64,000 nt of DNA from VFJQ01 sp044226525 (GCA_044226525.1 JBGAGV010000020.1:95158-159157); one strand, 5' to 3'; shown: positions 7,870 through 16,487, numbered from the stretch's first letter. Numbers and translations: made by a program. The notes: a model not told the origin generated them from the sequence alone.

Positions 7870-9510
7870 TTAGATGATGTAACCTTCTTCGCCATGCTCG
7901 CTGATGTCGAGACCAGCGGTTTCGACTTCGACGGTCGGGCGCAGGCCCACGATCAGTTTCACGATGAACGCGATGATGGCGGTCGCCACGACGCTGAGCA
8001 CGATGGTGAGCACGCAAGCCTTGATCTGCGCGCCGACGAGGCCGCCTTCGGTCACGAGCTTGGCCAGGCCATTCTTGGTGGCGTAGCTGCCGACGAGGTT
8101 CGCATTGACGTCCTTGGTGGCGAGCACGCCGGTGAGGATGGCACCAAGGGTGCCGCCCACGCCATGAACGCCAAAGGTGTCGAGGGCGTCATCCATGCCG
8201 AGGATCGGCTTGAGGAAGACCACCGAGATGTAGGGCACGATGCCGGCGAGCACGCCGATGATCATGGCGCCCTTCGGATTCACGAAACCGCAAGCGGGCG
8301 TGATCACGACCAGGCCGGCCACGATGCCGGAGCAGAAGCCGAGGATGGACGGATGACCCTTGTGCACCCACTCGACGATTGCCCACACGAAGCCACCGAC
8401 GGCGGCGGCGAGCGTGGTGGTCATGAACGCATTGGCGGCGACGCCGTCAGCGGCGAGCGCGGAGCCCGCATTGAAGCCATACCAGCCGACCCACAGCATG
8501 CCTGTGCCGACCATACAGAGCACCATGGAGTGCGGAGCCATCTTCTCTTTGCCGAAGCCCGTGCGCTTGCCGAGGATGATGCAGAGCACCAACGCCGACC
8601 AGCCCGAGCTCATGTGGACCACGGTGCCGCCGGCGAAGTCGATCGCCGGAATCTTCGCGTCACCATTCCAGACGCCGTTCATGTAACCATCGAAGCCCCA
8701 GACCATGTGCGCGAGCGGGAAATAGACAGCAAACATCCACAGCGTGACGAAGAGTAGCACGGCGATGAATTTCATGCGCTCGGCGATCGCGCCGATGATC
8801 AGCGCGGGCGTGATGATCGCGAACATAAGCTGATACATCGAGAACGTCGCGGCGCTCGGCCAGGCGGTGTAGTTCGTATTCGGCGCGCCGGTCACGTCCT
8901 TGAGGAAGAGATACTTCGTCGATCCGATGAATGCATTGCCACCGTAAGGATCGCCCGCTTCGCCGAAGATCAGCGAGAAGCCACAGACATACCAGAGGAT
9001 CGTCACCAGACCGGCGATGCCCATGCACTGCGCCAGCACGGAGAGGACGTTCTTCTTGCGGACGAGACCGCCGTAGAAGAGCGCCAAGCCGGGCAGGGTC
9101 ATGAAGAGCACCAGCGCAGCACAAACCATGATGAAGGCGTTGTGACCCGGGCCGGCGACACCGATCTTGGTGGCCCACTTCTTATCGCCGTCCACACCCG
9201 GAGCGACGTTGTTGAAATAGGTCTCGAGGTCGAACACGCGCTGCTCGAGCGTCGCGTCAGGGAGCTTGTCACCAGCCGCAGCGGGGGCGGGCTCAGCCGC
9301 TGGCGCGGCAGCCGGGGCGGGGGCGGGTTCCGGAGCCTTGGCCGCTTCCGCCGGTTTGGGGGCGGGTGGCGGCGGAGCCGGGGCTGGGGCGGGCTCAGCC
9401 GCTGGGGCTGGGGCGGGCGCCGGAGCGGCGTCTTGAGCGAAGGCTCCGAGAGGGGATGCCACCAGCAGGGCTGCGGCGCACCAGACGGAGAGGTGATGGG
9501 TTAGTTTCAT
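7870..9510 (-). CDS. amtB: ammonium transporter with Pro/Ala-rich N-terminal extension
   Basis: A 546-residue Amt/MEP channel. It starts with a signal peptide (MKLTHHLSVWCAAALLVASP, cleavage near GAFAQ), followed by about 65 residues of Pro/Ala/Glu repeats and a short helix (ATLEQRVFDLETYFNNVA) before the 11-helix Amt core. The core has the usual landmarks: GLALFYGGLVRKKNVLS, DFAGGTVVHMSSGWSALV (twin-His side), GFNAGSALAADGVAANAF, and DDALDTFGVHGVGGTLGAIL with the second pore histidine. The start at 9510 is preferred over one at 9603 because it opens a proper signal peptide and sits downstream of the sigma-54 promoter. Amt proteins with such a low-complexity extracytoplasmic linker are not typical. 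Confidence 0.93.
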   Translation of the reverse strand: MKLTHHLSVWCAAALLVASPLGAFAQDAAPAPAPAPAAEPAPAPAPPPPAPKPAEAAKAPEPAPAPAAAPAAEPAPAAAGDKLPDATLEQRVFDLETYFNNVAPGVDGDKKWATKIGVAGPGHNAFIMVCAALVLFMTLPGLALFYGGLVRKKNVLSVLAQCMGIAGLVTILWYVCGFSLIFGEAGDPYGGNAFIGSTKYLFLKDVTGAPNTNYTAWPSAATFSMYQLMFAIITPALIIGAIAERMKFIAVLLFVTLWMFAVYFPLAHMVWGFDGYMNGVWNGDAKIPAIDFAGGTVVHMSSGWSALVLCIILGKRTGFGKEKMAPHSMVLCMVGTGMLWVGWYGFNAGSALAADGVAANAFMTTTLAAAVGGFVWAIVEWVHKGHPSILGFCSGIVAGLVVITPACGFVNPKGAMIIGVLAGIVPYISVVFLKPILGMDDALDTFGVHGVGGTLGAILTGVLATKDVNANLVGSYATKNGLAKLVTEGGLVGAQIKACVLTIVLSVVATAIIAFIVKLIVGLRPTVEVETAGLDISEHGEEGYII

Positions 9511-9598
9511 CAGATGAGTTTGATGTGGTTGTTGTTTTTTGACGATGTCACCTCGGTCAGACTCCCCTAGGGGCGACGCGAAGCGCGCGGCGCGCCTT

Positions 9599-9614
9599 AG
9601 CAACGCCTGTGCCA
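9599..9614 (-). promoter_or_regulatory. sigma-54 (RpoN) -24/-12 promoter of amtB-glnK
   Basis: On the minus strand the sequence reads TGGCACAGGCGTTGCT, an exact match to the RpoN consensus TGGCAC-N5-TTGCW. It lies about 90 nt upstream of the amtB ATG and points toward it. The gene for the matching sigma factor is in this window (21214-22614). An NtrC-type activator is expected to bind upstream, toward the start of recJ; I could not see a clear NtrC dyad. Confidence 0.9.
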
Positions 9615-9771
9615 GCGGTTGAATTGCCGCGATTTACAGAAGGCAAAATGTCGGGGAGGACAATTTCACCACACTGGCTCCTGCTCATTTCCAGCCAACG
9701 GCTACCGCCGTTGTTCAAAACGCGACATCCCTTCCCTCAGAGGCATTTACTGGCCGAATGTCCCCGTTGCG

Positions 9772-11484
9772 GTGCGACGCTTCCCACCGCTAGATATTCC
9801 GGTGCGCTGGATCTTCCCTGACCCGCTCGACGAGCCTGCTCTCGCGTCTTTTGCGCGGGATGTGGGCGTTCCTATTTTTCTCGCCGGTATTCTGTGGCGT
9901 CGCGGTCTCCGCGATGTCCCGACCGCGGCGGCTTTCCTCGACCCTCGGCTGAAATCGCTTCGCGATCCGTTTTTGCTGCCGGATATGAGTAACGCGGTTG
10001 ATCGTGTCATCCGCGCGATCGAAAACAGGGAGCGCCTCGTTTTCTACGGCGACTACGATGTAGATGGGGTCAGCTCGCTCGCCCTGCTCACCCGCGTCCT
10101 GCGCGCTTGTGGAGCCGATCCCTCGTGTTTCCTGCCGCACCGGGTCGATGAAGGCTACGGCTTGTCGGCGGAAGGGATTGCTCGCTGCCTCGAAGAACAT
10201 CGGCCCCAGTTGCTCATCGCGGTGGATTGCGGCACCACCTCCGTCGCGGAGATCGATCTCTTACGCCAGCACGGTGTCGATGTGATCGTGCTCGATCACC
10301 ACGAATGCGCAGCGAATTTGCCCGCGTGCGTAGCTTTGGTGAATCCGAAGCTCGGTTCCTCCGACCGTCATCTCTGCAGCGCTGGGCTCGCCTTCAAATT
10401 TGCCCACGCCTTGTTGAAGCGGCGCCCGGTGGCGGGTTTTAATCTGCGCCACGTGCTCGATCTGGTCGCGCTCGGCACTGTGGCCGATCTTGTTCCGCTC
10501 ATCGACGAAAACCGCCTCCTCGTGAAGCACGGTCTCCTGCGGCTGGCCTGCTCCTCCTGGGTTGGCGTGCGCGCCTTGATCGAAGTCGCCGGCGTCGACG
10601 CGCCATTTACTGCTGCTCACGTCGGCTTTGGCCTCGGCCCTCGCCTGAACGCTGCCGGCCGCCTCGGCACCGCCCGCGATGCGCTCGAACTGCTCCTCAC
10701 CGACGACTCCGCGAAGGCTTGGTCGATCGCTTCCGCACTCGACGCCCTGAACCGGGAACGGCGAGCTGTCGAAGATCGGGTCTGCTCTGAAGCTGAAGAC
10801 GACATCGCTCGCTGGTTCGACCCCGCTCTGCACGCGGCCATCGTCGTGGGTCGCGCGGGTTGGCATCAAGGGGTCATCGGCATCGTCGCTTCCCGGATTT
10901 CGCGCCGCCACCATCGGCCGACCATCGTGGTGAGTATCGACGAGACTGGCGCTGGCAAAGGCAGCGGGCGCAGCATCTCGGGTTTCTCGCTCGTCTCGGC
11001 CCTGTCGTCGTGTTCCACCCACCTGGACCGCTACGGAGGACACGACCTGGCGGCCGGTCTCTCTTTGGGCGAATCGAAGCTGGCCCCTTTCCGCGAAGCT
11101 TTCCTCAGCCTCGCTCAAACCAGCCTGACGGCGGAACAATTACAGCCCCGCCTTCATCTTGAGGCTGAGCTTCGGTTGGGTGAGATTGATCTGGATTTGC
11201 TCTTACGCGTCGAATCCCTGGCTCCTTACGGCACCGGCCATCGCCAGCCAATGTTCTACGCCCGGGGAATAACCCCTGCCATGGCTCCCCGGGTGCTCAA
11301 GGAAAAGCACATGAGTTTCCTTTTGCGTCAGAGAGGAGCGGAAGTTCGGGCGATCTGGTTCGGCAGTGCAGCAAATCCCCTCCCCAAGCCCCCGTGGGAC
11401 ATCGCTTTCGAGCTGAGCCGAAACGAATATCAAGGCTCCGTTACCGCGCAGATTCAGATCACTGCTCTACGCGCTTCGGCCTGA
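9772..11484 (+). CDS. recJ: single-stranded-DNA-specific exonuclease RecJ
   Basis: A DHH/DHHA1 5'-3' exonuclease for single-stranded DNA in recombination and mismatch repair. Motifs in order: FYGDYDVDGVSSLALL (motif I), AVDCGTTS, IVLDHHECAANLP (the DHH motif), VALGTVADLVPLIDENR, GLGPRLNAAGRLG, the DHHA1 part GWHQGVIGIVASRISRR, and RYGGHDLAAG, then a C-terminal OB fold. The start is uncertain: I chose GTG at 9772 (VRRFPPLDIPVRWIF) because homology begins there; an in-frame TTG at 9619 would add 51 Cys/Arg-rich residues that look untranslated and overlie the amtB control region. Divergent from amtB. Confidence 0.9.
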   Translation: MRRFPPLDIPVRWIFPDPLDEPALASFARDVGVPIFLAGILWRRGLRDVPTAAAFLDPRLKSLRDPFLLPDMSNAVDRVIRAIENRERLVFYGDYDVDGVSSLALLTRVLRACGADPSCFLPHRVDEGYGLSAEGIARCLEEHRPQLLIAVDCGTTSVAEIDLLRQHGVDVIVLDHHECAANLPACVALVNPKLGSSDRHLCSAGLAFKFAHALLKRRPVAGFNLRHVLDLVALGTVADLVPLIDENRLLVKHGLLRLACSSWVGVRALIEVAGVDAPFTAAHVGFGLGPRLNAAGRLGTARDALELLLTDDSAKAWSIASALDALNRERRAVEDRVCSEAEDDIARWFDPALHAAIVVGRAGWHQGVIGIVASRISRRHHRPTIVVSIDETGAGKGSGRSISGFSLVSALSSCSTHLDRYGGHDLAAGLSLGESKLAPFREAFLSLAQTSLTAEQLQPRLHLEAELRLGEIDLDLLLRVESLAPYGTGHRQPMFYARGITPAMAPRVLKEKHMSFLLRQRGAEVRAIWFGSAANPLPKPPWDIAFELSRNEYQGSVTAQIQITALRASA

Positions 11485-11681
11485 GCGGGTGTGGTTTTGT
11501 TCACACGCTTATGAAAGAAGCTTTTTGAAATACAGATATCTCTTCTTCTTCTTAAGCGCGTGAATAACTGGCCCTTCGGTCGTTCGACAGGCTTAAATAC
11601 AGTGTTCCACATCAGGGGAACCCTGTGAAAAAGCCCTGCAAGAAGCCCAAGCCTCTGCGAGCTAGCCCGGACGATGAAATC

Positions 11682-12464
11682 TTAATCAGCGCCGTTCGAC
11701 CGGACGGACAAGTTATTCACAGGTTGTTCAGCCCCGCCGGAAGACAGTTCTGTCGGCAGGGCGGCCGAGTCCTGACCATCCTCTGAAAGCCACGCGCGGC
11801 GGGTCAAAGCGTCGCGCGCCGCGGCCACTTCCGCTTCCTTTTTGCTGCGACCTTCCCCAGAACCCAGCAGGAGATCCCGCCATGTCACGTCGGACGAAAA
11901 TTTCTTGTCGTGTTCCGGGCCCGATTGACCGGTGATGGTGTATTTCGGGCTGACCGGCGACAACGCTTGCAGGATTTCCTGCAGCTCGCCCTTCGGGTTG
12001 ACGTCGTCGTTGTCGCTGCGGATGTTTTCAAGCTGCGCCCGAGACGCATGTAAGACGACCCGGCGAGCGGTGATGTAGTCGCTATCGAGGTAAATCGCGC
12101 CGATCAGGGCCTCGAATGCGTCCGAAAGCAGCCCTGGTCGCTCCCGGCCCCCGGAGGCTTCTTCGCCACGTCCGAGCATCATAAACCGCCCTAGGTCCAA
12201 CTCCTCAGCCAGCGCGCGCAACCCTTCCCGTGAGACGAGGCGCGCCCGCGCTTTGGTCAGCACCCCTTCGGCATGATCGGGAAACTTCTCGAAAAGATAC
12301 TCCGTGAAAACGAGCTGTAGCACCGCGTCTCCGAGAAATTCCAGCCGTTGATTGTCAAAATGATGGCGCTGCGTTTCGTGGCCGAGACTCGGGTGAGTCA
12401 GGGCTTCAGCGAGAAAAAGAGCATTTCGGAATTTGTAGCGCAGCCGCGCTTCCAGTGGATTCAT
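11682..12464 (-). CDS. rnc: ribonuclease III
   Basis: A 260-residue double-strand-specific endoribonuclease (rRNA and mRNA processing). The RNase III signature is intact: HHFDNQRLEFLGDAVLQLV (about residues 33-51), with the downstream acidic residues in LLSDAFEALIGAIYLDS. A C-terminal double-stranded-RNA-binding domain follows (NPKGELQEILQAL ... SKKEAEVAAARDAL). ATG at 12464 is used; a GTG two codons upstream is possible. The extreme C-terminus (after about residue 230) is low-complexity. Convergent with recJ, and 75 bp downstream of hemB on the same strand. Confidence 0.95.
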   Translation of the reverse strand: MNPLEARLRYKFRNALFLAEALTHPSLGHETQRHHFDNQRLEFLGDAVLQLVFTEYLFEKFPDHAEGVLTKARARLVSREGLRALAEELDLGRFMMLGRGEEASGGRERPGLLSDAFEALIGAIYLDSDYITARRVVLHASRAQLENIRSDNDDVNPKGELQEILQALSPVSPKYTITGQSGPEHDKKFSSDVTWRDLLLGSGEGRSKKEAEVAAARDALTRRAWLSEDGQDSAALPTELSSGGAEQPVNNLSVRSNGAD

Positions 12465-12538
12465 CGGCACCGTGTCATGATAGCAGCCACGCTAACCGCG
12501 GCGCTAAATTAATTTTCGTATCAGAATGGTGAGGTCGA

Positions 12539-13525
12539 TCAAGCCTGCGCCAGCCAACGCACCAAATCCCGTGCCCAATAGGTCAGGATCAGGTCGGCGC
12601 CGGCCCGTTTGAAGCCCGTCATCAGCTCCAGGACGGTGGCGCGTTCGTCGAGCCAGCCGTTCAGGTCGGCCGCCTTGATCATCGCATACTCGCCGCTCAC
12701 GCAATAAACCGCCGTCGGCAGCCCGAAGCGTTCCTTGATCCGCCATACGAGGTCCAGATACGGCAACCCCGGCTTCACCATCACGAGGTCCGCGCCTTCT
12801 TCGACGTCTAGCGCCACCTCGCGGAGTGCTTCCAATGCATTGGCGCTGTCCATCTGGTAAGTCTTCCGATCCCCTGCTTTCGGCGTGCTTTCTGCCGCAT
12901 CGCGGAACGGCCCGTAAAACGCTGACGCAAACTTCGCCGCGTAGCTCATGATCGGCGTGTTGGAAAATCCCGCTGCGTCGAGCCCCGCGCGCATCGCCCC
13001 GATCCGCCCATCCATCATATCGCTCGGGGCTACCAGATCCGCTCCGGCGGCCGCGTGAGACACCGCTGTTTTCACCAGCAGCTCGACTGAAGAGTCATTG
13101 TCCACATGCGCATGGTCGCCGTCGAAATGCGTGATCCCGCAATGTCCGTGGCTCATGTATTCGCACAGGCACACGTCCGTTATGACGATCAGACCGGGCA
13201 CTTCCCGCTTCAGCGCCCGCACGGCGCGCTGCACGACGCCATTTTCCGCATAAGCGCCGGTCGCCTGCTCGTCCTTCTCCGCCGGAATGCCGAAAAGAAT
13301 CACGCTCGCCACACCGTCCGCATGGGCCGCTTTTGCTTCTTCCACCAGCGCCTTTTCCGAAAGCTGGAAGACCCCCGGCATCGAACCCACTGCCTCGCGG
13401 TCCGCCACCTTTTCCGAGACAAACAGCGGCAGGATGAAATCCTCCCTCGACAACATCGTTTCGCGCACCAGCGAACGAAGCGCGGGCGTTGCCCGAAGAC
13501 GGCGAGGACGGCGAAGGAGATTCAT
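12539..13525 (-). CDS. hemB: delta-aminolevulinic acid dehydratase (porphobilinogen synthase)
   Basis: A 328-residue enzyme that joins two 5-aminolevulinate molecules to porphobilinogen, a common step of heme, siroheme and cobalamin synthesis. The zinc-type cysteine motif is seen in TDVCLCEYMSHGHCG, and the two active-site lysines in AAKFASAFYGPFRDA and VMVKPGLPYLD. ATG at 13525 (MNLLRRPRRLRATPALRSLVRET) is the typical start; the longer in-frame N-terminus has no homology. The many cytochrome-containing proteins in the window fit a heme requirement. Divergent from the aminopeptidase P gene with about 115 bp between them. Confidence 0.96.
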   Translation of the reverse strand: MNLLRRPRRLRATPALRSLVRETMLSREDFILPLFVSEKVADREAVGSMPGVFQLSEKALVEEAKAAHADGVASVILFGIPAEKDEQATGAYAENGVVQRAVRALKREVPGLIVITDVCLCEYMSHGHCGITHFDGDHAHVDNDSSVELLVKTAVSHAAAGADLVAPSDMMDGRIGAMRAGLDAAGFSNTPIMSYAAKFASAFYGPFRDAAESTPKAGDRKTYQMDSANALEALREVALDVEEGADLVMVKPGLPYLDLVWRIKERFGLPTAVYCVSGEYAMIKAADLNGWLDERATVLELMTGFKRAGADLILTYWARDLVRWLAQA

Positions 13526-13640
13526 GGTGAACGAAAGGCATAACGCGAGTCGCGCCGGCTCGCGACTCCATTCTTCCTCCATGGGGGCGTGCACTTCGCG
13601 CTTGAGCCGGTGAGAAGGCGCGGCGACGAAAGGCCCAGCC

Positions 13641-14933
13641 ATGCGCTACGAACCGCTCGACCCCAAACTCTACGTCGAAAATCGCGCCCGTCTCGCGAAG
13701 CTCCTTCCGCCGAAATCCATCGCAGTGCTGAATGCGAACGACGTTCTTCCCACCAACGCGGACGGGACTTTCCCGCTTCGGCAGAATGCGGACCTCTTTT
13801 ATCTCACGGGAGTCGAGCAGGAGGAGACGTTGCTGCTGCTCTTCCCCGACGCGGACGATGAAAAGATGCGGGAGATCCTTTTTCTCCGCGAACCCAACGA
13901 GCAAAACGAACTATGGGAAGGCCACAAGCTACGCCGGGAGGAAGCGCAGAAGCTTACTGGCATCAAGCAGATCAAATGGACGCAGGATTTCTGGACCATC
14001 TTTCACCGGCTTGCCTGCGAGGCTGAGCAGGTGTTCCTCAACACGAACGAACACAAGCGTGCGAGTTGCCCGGTGCAGACGCGCGACGAACGTTTCATCG
14101 GCGAGGTGCAGAAGCGCTATCCGCTGCATCGTTACGAGCGCCTTGCGCCGCTCATGCATCAGCTCCGCCTCGTGAAAAGCGAACGCGAAGTCGCGGTCAT
14201 CGATCGTGCCTGCCAGCTCACTCGCCGCGGTTTCATGCGCGTATTGCAATTTGTCGAGCCGGGCAAAACCGAGACCGAAGTGGAGGCCGAGCTCGCCCAC
14301 GAGTTCATCCGCGGGCGCGGACGCTTTGCTTACGATCCGATCGTCGCCGGCGGCAAGAATGCCTGCTGCCTGCACTATCAGGAAAACTCCGCTCCGCTCA
14401 AAAAAGGCGACCTGCTCCTTCTCGATGTGGCGGCTTCCTTCGCGAATTACAATTCCGACCTCACCCGCACCATTCCCGTTAGCGGTCGTTTCACCCGCCG
14501 GCAGCGCGACATTTACAATGCGGTGTTGCGGGTTCTCCGCGCGAGCACCGATCGGCTTCTTCCGGGCGTGAAACCGAAGGAATGGCAGAAGGCTGCCGAA
14601 GCGCAGATGACCGAAGAACTGCTCGAACTCGGCCTGCTCAAACCGCGCGAGGTAAAGAAACAGGACCCCGACTGGCCGGCCGTGAAGAAGTATTTCATGC
14701 ACGGCCTTGGCCATCCGATCGGTCTCGATGTCCACGACGTAGGCGATACCACAAAGCCGGTCCACCCCGGCTGGGTCATGACGGTCGAGCCCGGTATTTA
14801 CATCCCCGAGGAAAACATCGGCGTGCGCTTGGAAAACACCGTCCTCGTCACTGATCGAGGGTCCGTCAATCTCATGGCCGACATCCCGCTCGAGGCCGAC
14901 GAAATCGAAGCCGCGATGGCTCGACCGCGCTAA
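13641..14933 (+). CDS. pepP: Xaa-Pro aminopeptidase (aminopeptidase P)
   Basis: A 430-residue M24B metallopeptidase that removes N-terminal residues before proline. It has the N-terminal creatinase/AMP_N domain (RQNADLFYLTGVEQEETLLLLFP) and the pita-bread catalytic domain with the dinuclear-metal ligands: Asp in LLLLDVAASFANYNSDLTRT (two Asp), His in FMHGLGHPIGLDVHD, Glu in TVEPGIYIPE and Glu in GVRLENTVLV. Length and order match E. coli PepP. The gene stands alone, divergent from hemB. Confidence 0.93.
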   Translation: MRYEPLDPKLYVENRARLAKLLPPKSIAVLNANDVLPTNADGTFPLRQNADLFYLTGVEQEETLLLLFPDADDEKMREILFLREPNEQNELWEGHKLRREEAQKLTGIKQIKWTQDFWTIFHRLACEAEQVFLNTNEHKRASCPVQTRDERFIGEVQKRYPLHRYERLAPLMHQLRLVKSEREVAVIDRACQLTRRGFMRVLQFVEPGKTETEVEAELAHEFIRGRGRFAYDPIVAGGKNACCLHYQENSAPLKKGDLLLLDVAASFANYNSDLTRTIPVSGRFTRRQRDIYNAVLRVLRASTDRLLPGVKPKEWQKAAEAQMTEELLELGLLKPREVKKQDPDWPAVKKYFMHGLGHPIGLDVHDVGDTTKPVHPGWVMTVEPGIYIPEENIGVRLENTVLVTDRGSVNLMADIPLEADEIEAAMARPR

Positions 14934-14954
14934 TCCGGTTCACAAAAGCCCGGC

Positions 14955-14988
14955 GCTGCCCTCCAGAGTTTTACCCCTGAAGGGCAGC
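14955..14988. terminator. stem-loop between convergent pepP and pfpI genes
   Basis: GCTGCCCT (14955-14962) pairs with AGGGCAGC (14981-14988) over an 18-nt loop containing a short T-run (gttttacc). It lies between two convergent genes, the right place for a bidirectional terminator, but lacks a good T-tract after the stem, so this is tentative. Confidence 0.4.
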
Positions 14989-15006
14989 CTTCGGGAATTC
15001 CGATGA

Positions 15007-15579
15007 TCAGGCCGCCTTCGCCGCCATGCCGGAGTGCCGGCCTTCGCCAATCTCTTCGATCATCTTGACGTTGAAGGCTGGCAGATCATCCGGCTTGCGG
15101 CTCGTCACGAGGCCGTCGTCCACGACCACTTCTTCATCTACCCAGTTGCCGCCCGCATTTTTTACATCGGTTTGAATCGCGGGCCACGACGTGAGCTTCC
15201 GACCGCGCACGAGGCCAGCCTCGATCAGGATCCACGGCCCATGACAGATCGCTGCGATGGGTTTTCCGGCTTCCGCGAATGCGCGCACAAACTGGACCGC
15301 CGCGGGCGTAGAGCGGAGTTCATCCGGATTCATCAGGCCGCCCGGCAATACGACAGCATCGAAGTCGTCAGCTTTGGCGGCATCGAGTTGAAGATCGACA
15401 TCGAATCGATCCCCCTTCTCCGCGTGTTTCATCCCTTGGATTTTGCCGGCGCGCGGCGAGACGATGCTGACGCTTGCGCCGGCTTCGAGCAACGCCTTCA
15501 GCGGCTCTTCGAGTTCCGCTTGTTCAAAGCCATCCGTGGCCAGGATAGCGACCTTCTTCGTGTCGAGTGATGCACTCAT
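15007..15579 (-). CDS. DJ-1/PfpI family protein (general stress protein 18-like)
   Basis: A 190-residue cytoplasmic protein of the class I glutamine-amidotransferase-like fold. It begins VAILATDGFEQAELEEPLKAL, has the conserved Glu of the family near the N-terminus, the nucleophile elbow PIAAICHGPWILIEAG (Cys about residue 111), and the segment RKLTSWPAIQTDVKNAGGNWVDEEVVVDDGLVTSRKPDDLPAFN, which is characteristic of the YhbO/GSP18/PfpI branch. Members act in stress protection; glyoxalase, deglycase and protease activities have been proposed for relatives, so the reaction is left open. Confidence 0.9.
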   Translation of the reverse strand: MSASLDTKKVAILATDGFEQAELEEPLKALLEAGASVSIVSPRAGKIQGMKHAEKGDRFDVDLQLDAAKADDFDAVVLPGGLMNPDELRSTPAAVQFVRAFAEAGKPIAAICHGPWILIEAGLVRGRKLTSWPAIQTDVKNAGGNWVDEEVVVDDGLVTSRKPDDLPAFNVKMIEEIGEGRHSGMAAKAA

Positions 15580-15594
15580 GGAAATGGGAAATTG

Positions 15595-15685
15595 GTCTTT
15601 AAGAGGTGGCGGAGACGGTTTCGGCTTAGCGAACGGTGCAGAAGCGTCGCTGCACCTCCGCCGCCTCCGCCAAAGGACTTAGTGG
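15595..15685. repeat. possible palindromic repeat, GGCGGA-type
   Basis: aagaggtggcggagacgg on one side and cacctccgccgcctccgcc on the other are made of copies of GGCGGA in opposite orientation around a small hairpin (GGTGCAG/CTGCACC, 15635-15656). It resembles IR-A to IR-E in design but the arms are weaker, so the assignment is tentative. Confidence 0.4.
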
Positions 15686-15689
15686 ACGC

Positions 15690-16037
15690 TTACCGCTGGA
15701 TGCGCTGACCGCGCCCCTGCGGGATGGAATTGCGCTGATCTGCTGTTGTCGGCTCGTCCGCCGTCTGGAACAGACCGTGGCTATTGATAAACGTGCGTTT
15801 GCCGGTGAGGGTTTCGCCGACGATCATCGGAGAACGCAGGACGGTGTGGCCGACCCGGCCCGGATAACGCGCCATGCGCCAGCCGAACGAAGCATCGTCC
15901 GCCTGGGTCGCTGGCGCGGTATTGCCGGTGTTGCGCGCCTGAGGAGCGGCAGGTTGTTTCTCCGTCACAGCCAACGCCGCGCCCGGGAGAACGAGAGCGG
16001 CGAGGGCTGCCGCGCTGAGATAAGATTTGATGTTCAT
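15690..16037 (-). CDS. small exported protein of unknown function
   Basis: A 115-residue protein with a signal peptide (MNIKSYLSAAALAALVLPGA, cleavage near ALAVT) and a short mature part rich in Ala/Gln/Thr, followed by SFGWRMARYPGRVGHTVLRSPMIVGETLTGKRTFINSHGLF. The pattern with MARYPGRVGHTVLRSPMI..GE is conserved-looking but I do not know a named family. The start at 16037 is chosen because it opens the signal peptide; upstream in-frame codons are not protein-like. Standing alone, convergent with nothing and divergent from the small HMA-like gene. Confidence 0.6.
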   Translation of the reverse strand: MNIKSYLSAAALAALVLPGAALAVTEKQPAAPQARNTGNTAPATQADDASFGWRMARYPGRVGHTVLRSPMIVGETLTGKRTFINSHGLFQTADEPTTADQRNSIPQGRGQRIQR

Positions 16038-16179
16038 AACGTCCGCTGGATCGTTGGCCCACTTGGCCAAGCGTGTAGGCCTGATGAATGATTCAGGGTA
16101 ACCGGACGCGTGTTGCCCGACTTCGGATGAGGCATTCCGACCAATCCAGTTTACTCGGTCGTTTCGATACCCGCGTGCC

Positions 16180-16479
16180 ATGTCCTCGACCCCAGAATCG
16201 CCCACGCCGGACAGCGGAGCGGCGCTGGAATTGGTCGATGCGGAGATCGCCGTCGAGGGCGTCTGCTCACCCAAGGATGAGCAAGTGCTGACGACTTTAT
16301 TCGGTCAGTTGGAGGGCATCCACGACTTCAGCTTTTCTGCCGGCAAGGTGCTGCTCGAATACGATCCCGTGCGCATTAACAAGCGCCGTATCTCCGCCGC
16401 GATCCAGCAAGCCGGTTACGGTGTCGGTGAGGTCGAAGCCTCGATCGCTTCCCCGATCGTCGACGCGTTGCACGATTGA
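16180..16479 (+). CDS. small HMA-fold (heavy-metal-associated-like) protein without the CxxC motif
   Basis: A 99-residue protein with an Asp/Glu/Pro-rich leader followed by a ferredoxin-like beta-alpha-beta-beta-alpha-beta pattern of the heavy-metal-associated domain: ELVDAEIAVEGVCSPKDEQVLTTLFGQLEGI..FSFSAGKVLLEYDPVRINKRRISAAIQQAGYGV. Spacing and the final AGYGV match HMA domains, but the metal-binding GMTCxxC loop is replaced by GVCSPKDE with a single Cys, so classic Cu(I) chaperone function is doubtful. The stop is only 9 bp from the end of the convergent dehydrogenase gene. Confidence 0.6.
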   Translation: MSSTPESPTPDSGAALELVDAEIAVEGVCSPKDEQVLTTLFGQLEGIHDFSFSAGKVLLEYDPVRINKRRISAAIQQAGYGVGEVEASIASPIVDALHD

Positions 16480-16487
16480 CGCATGGC

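Noticed and set aside
9619..9771. Upstream in-frame extension of recJ from TTG 9619
   Set aside because: Cys/Arg-rich with no homology to RecJ and overlapping the upstream control region of amtB; start placed at 9772 instead.
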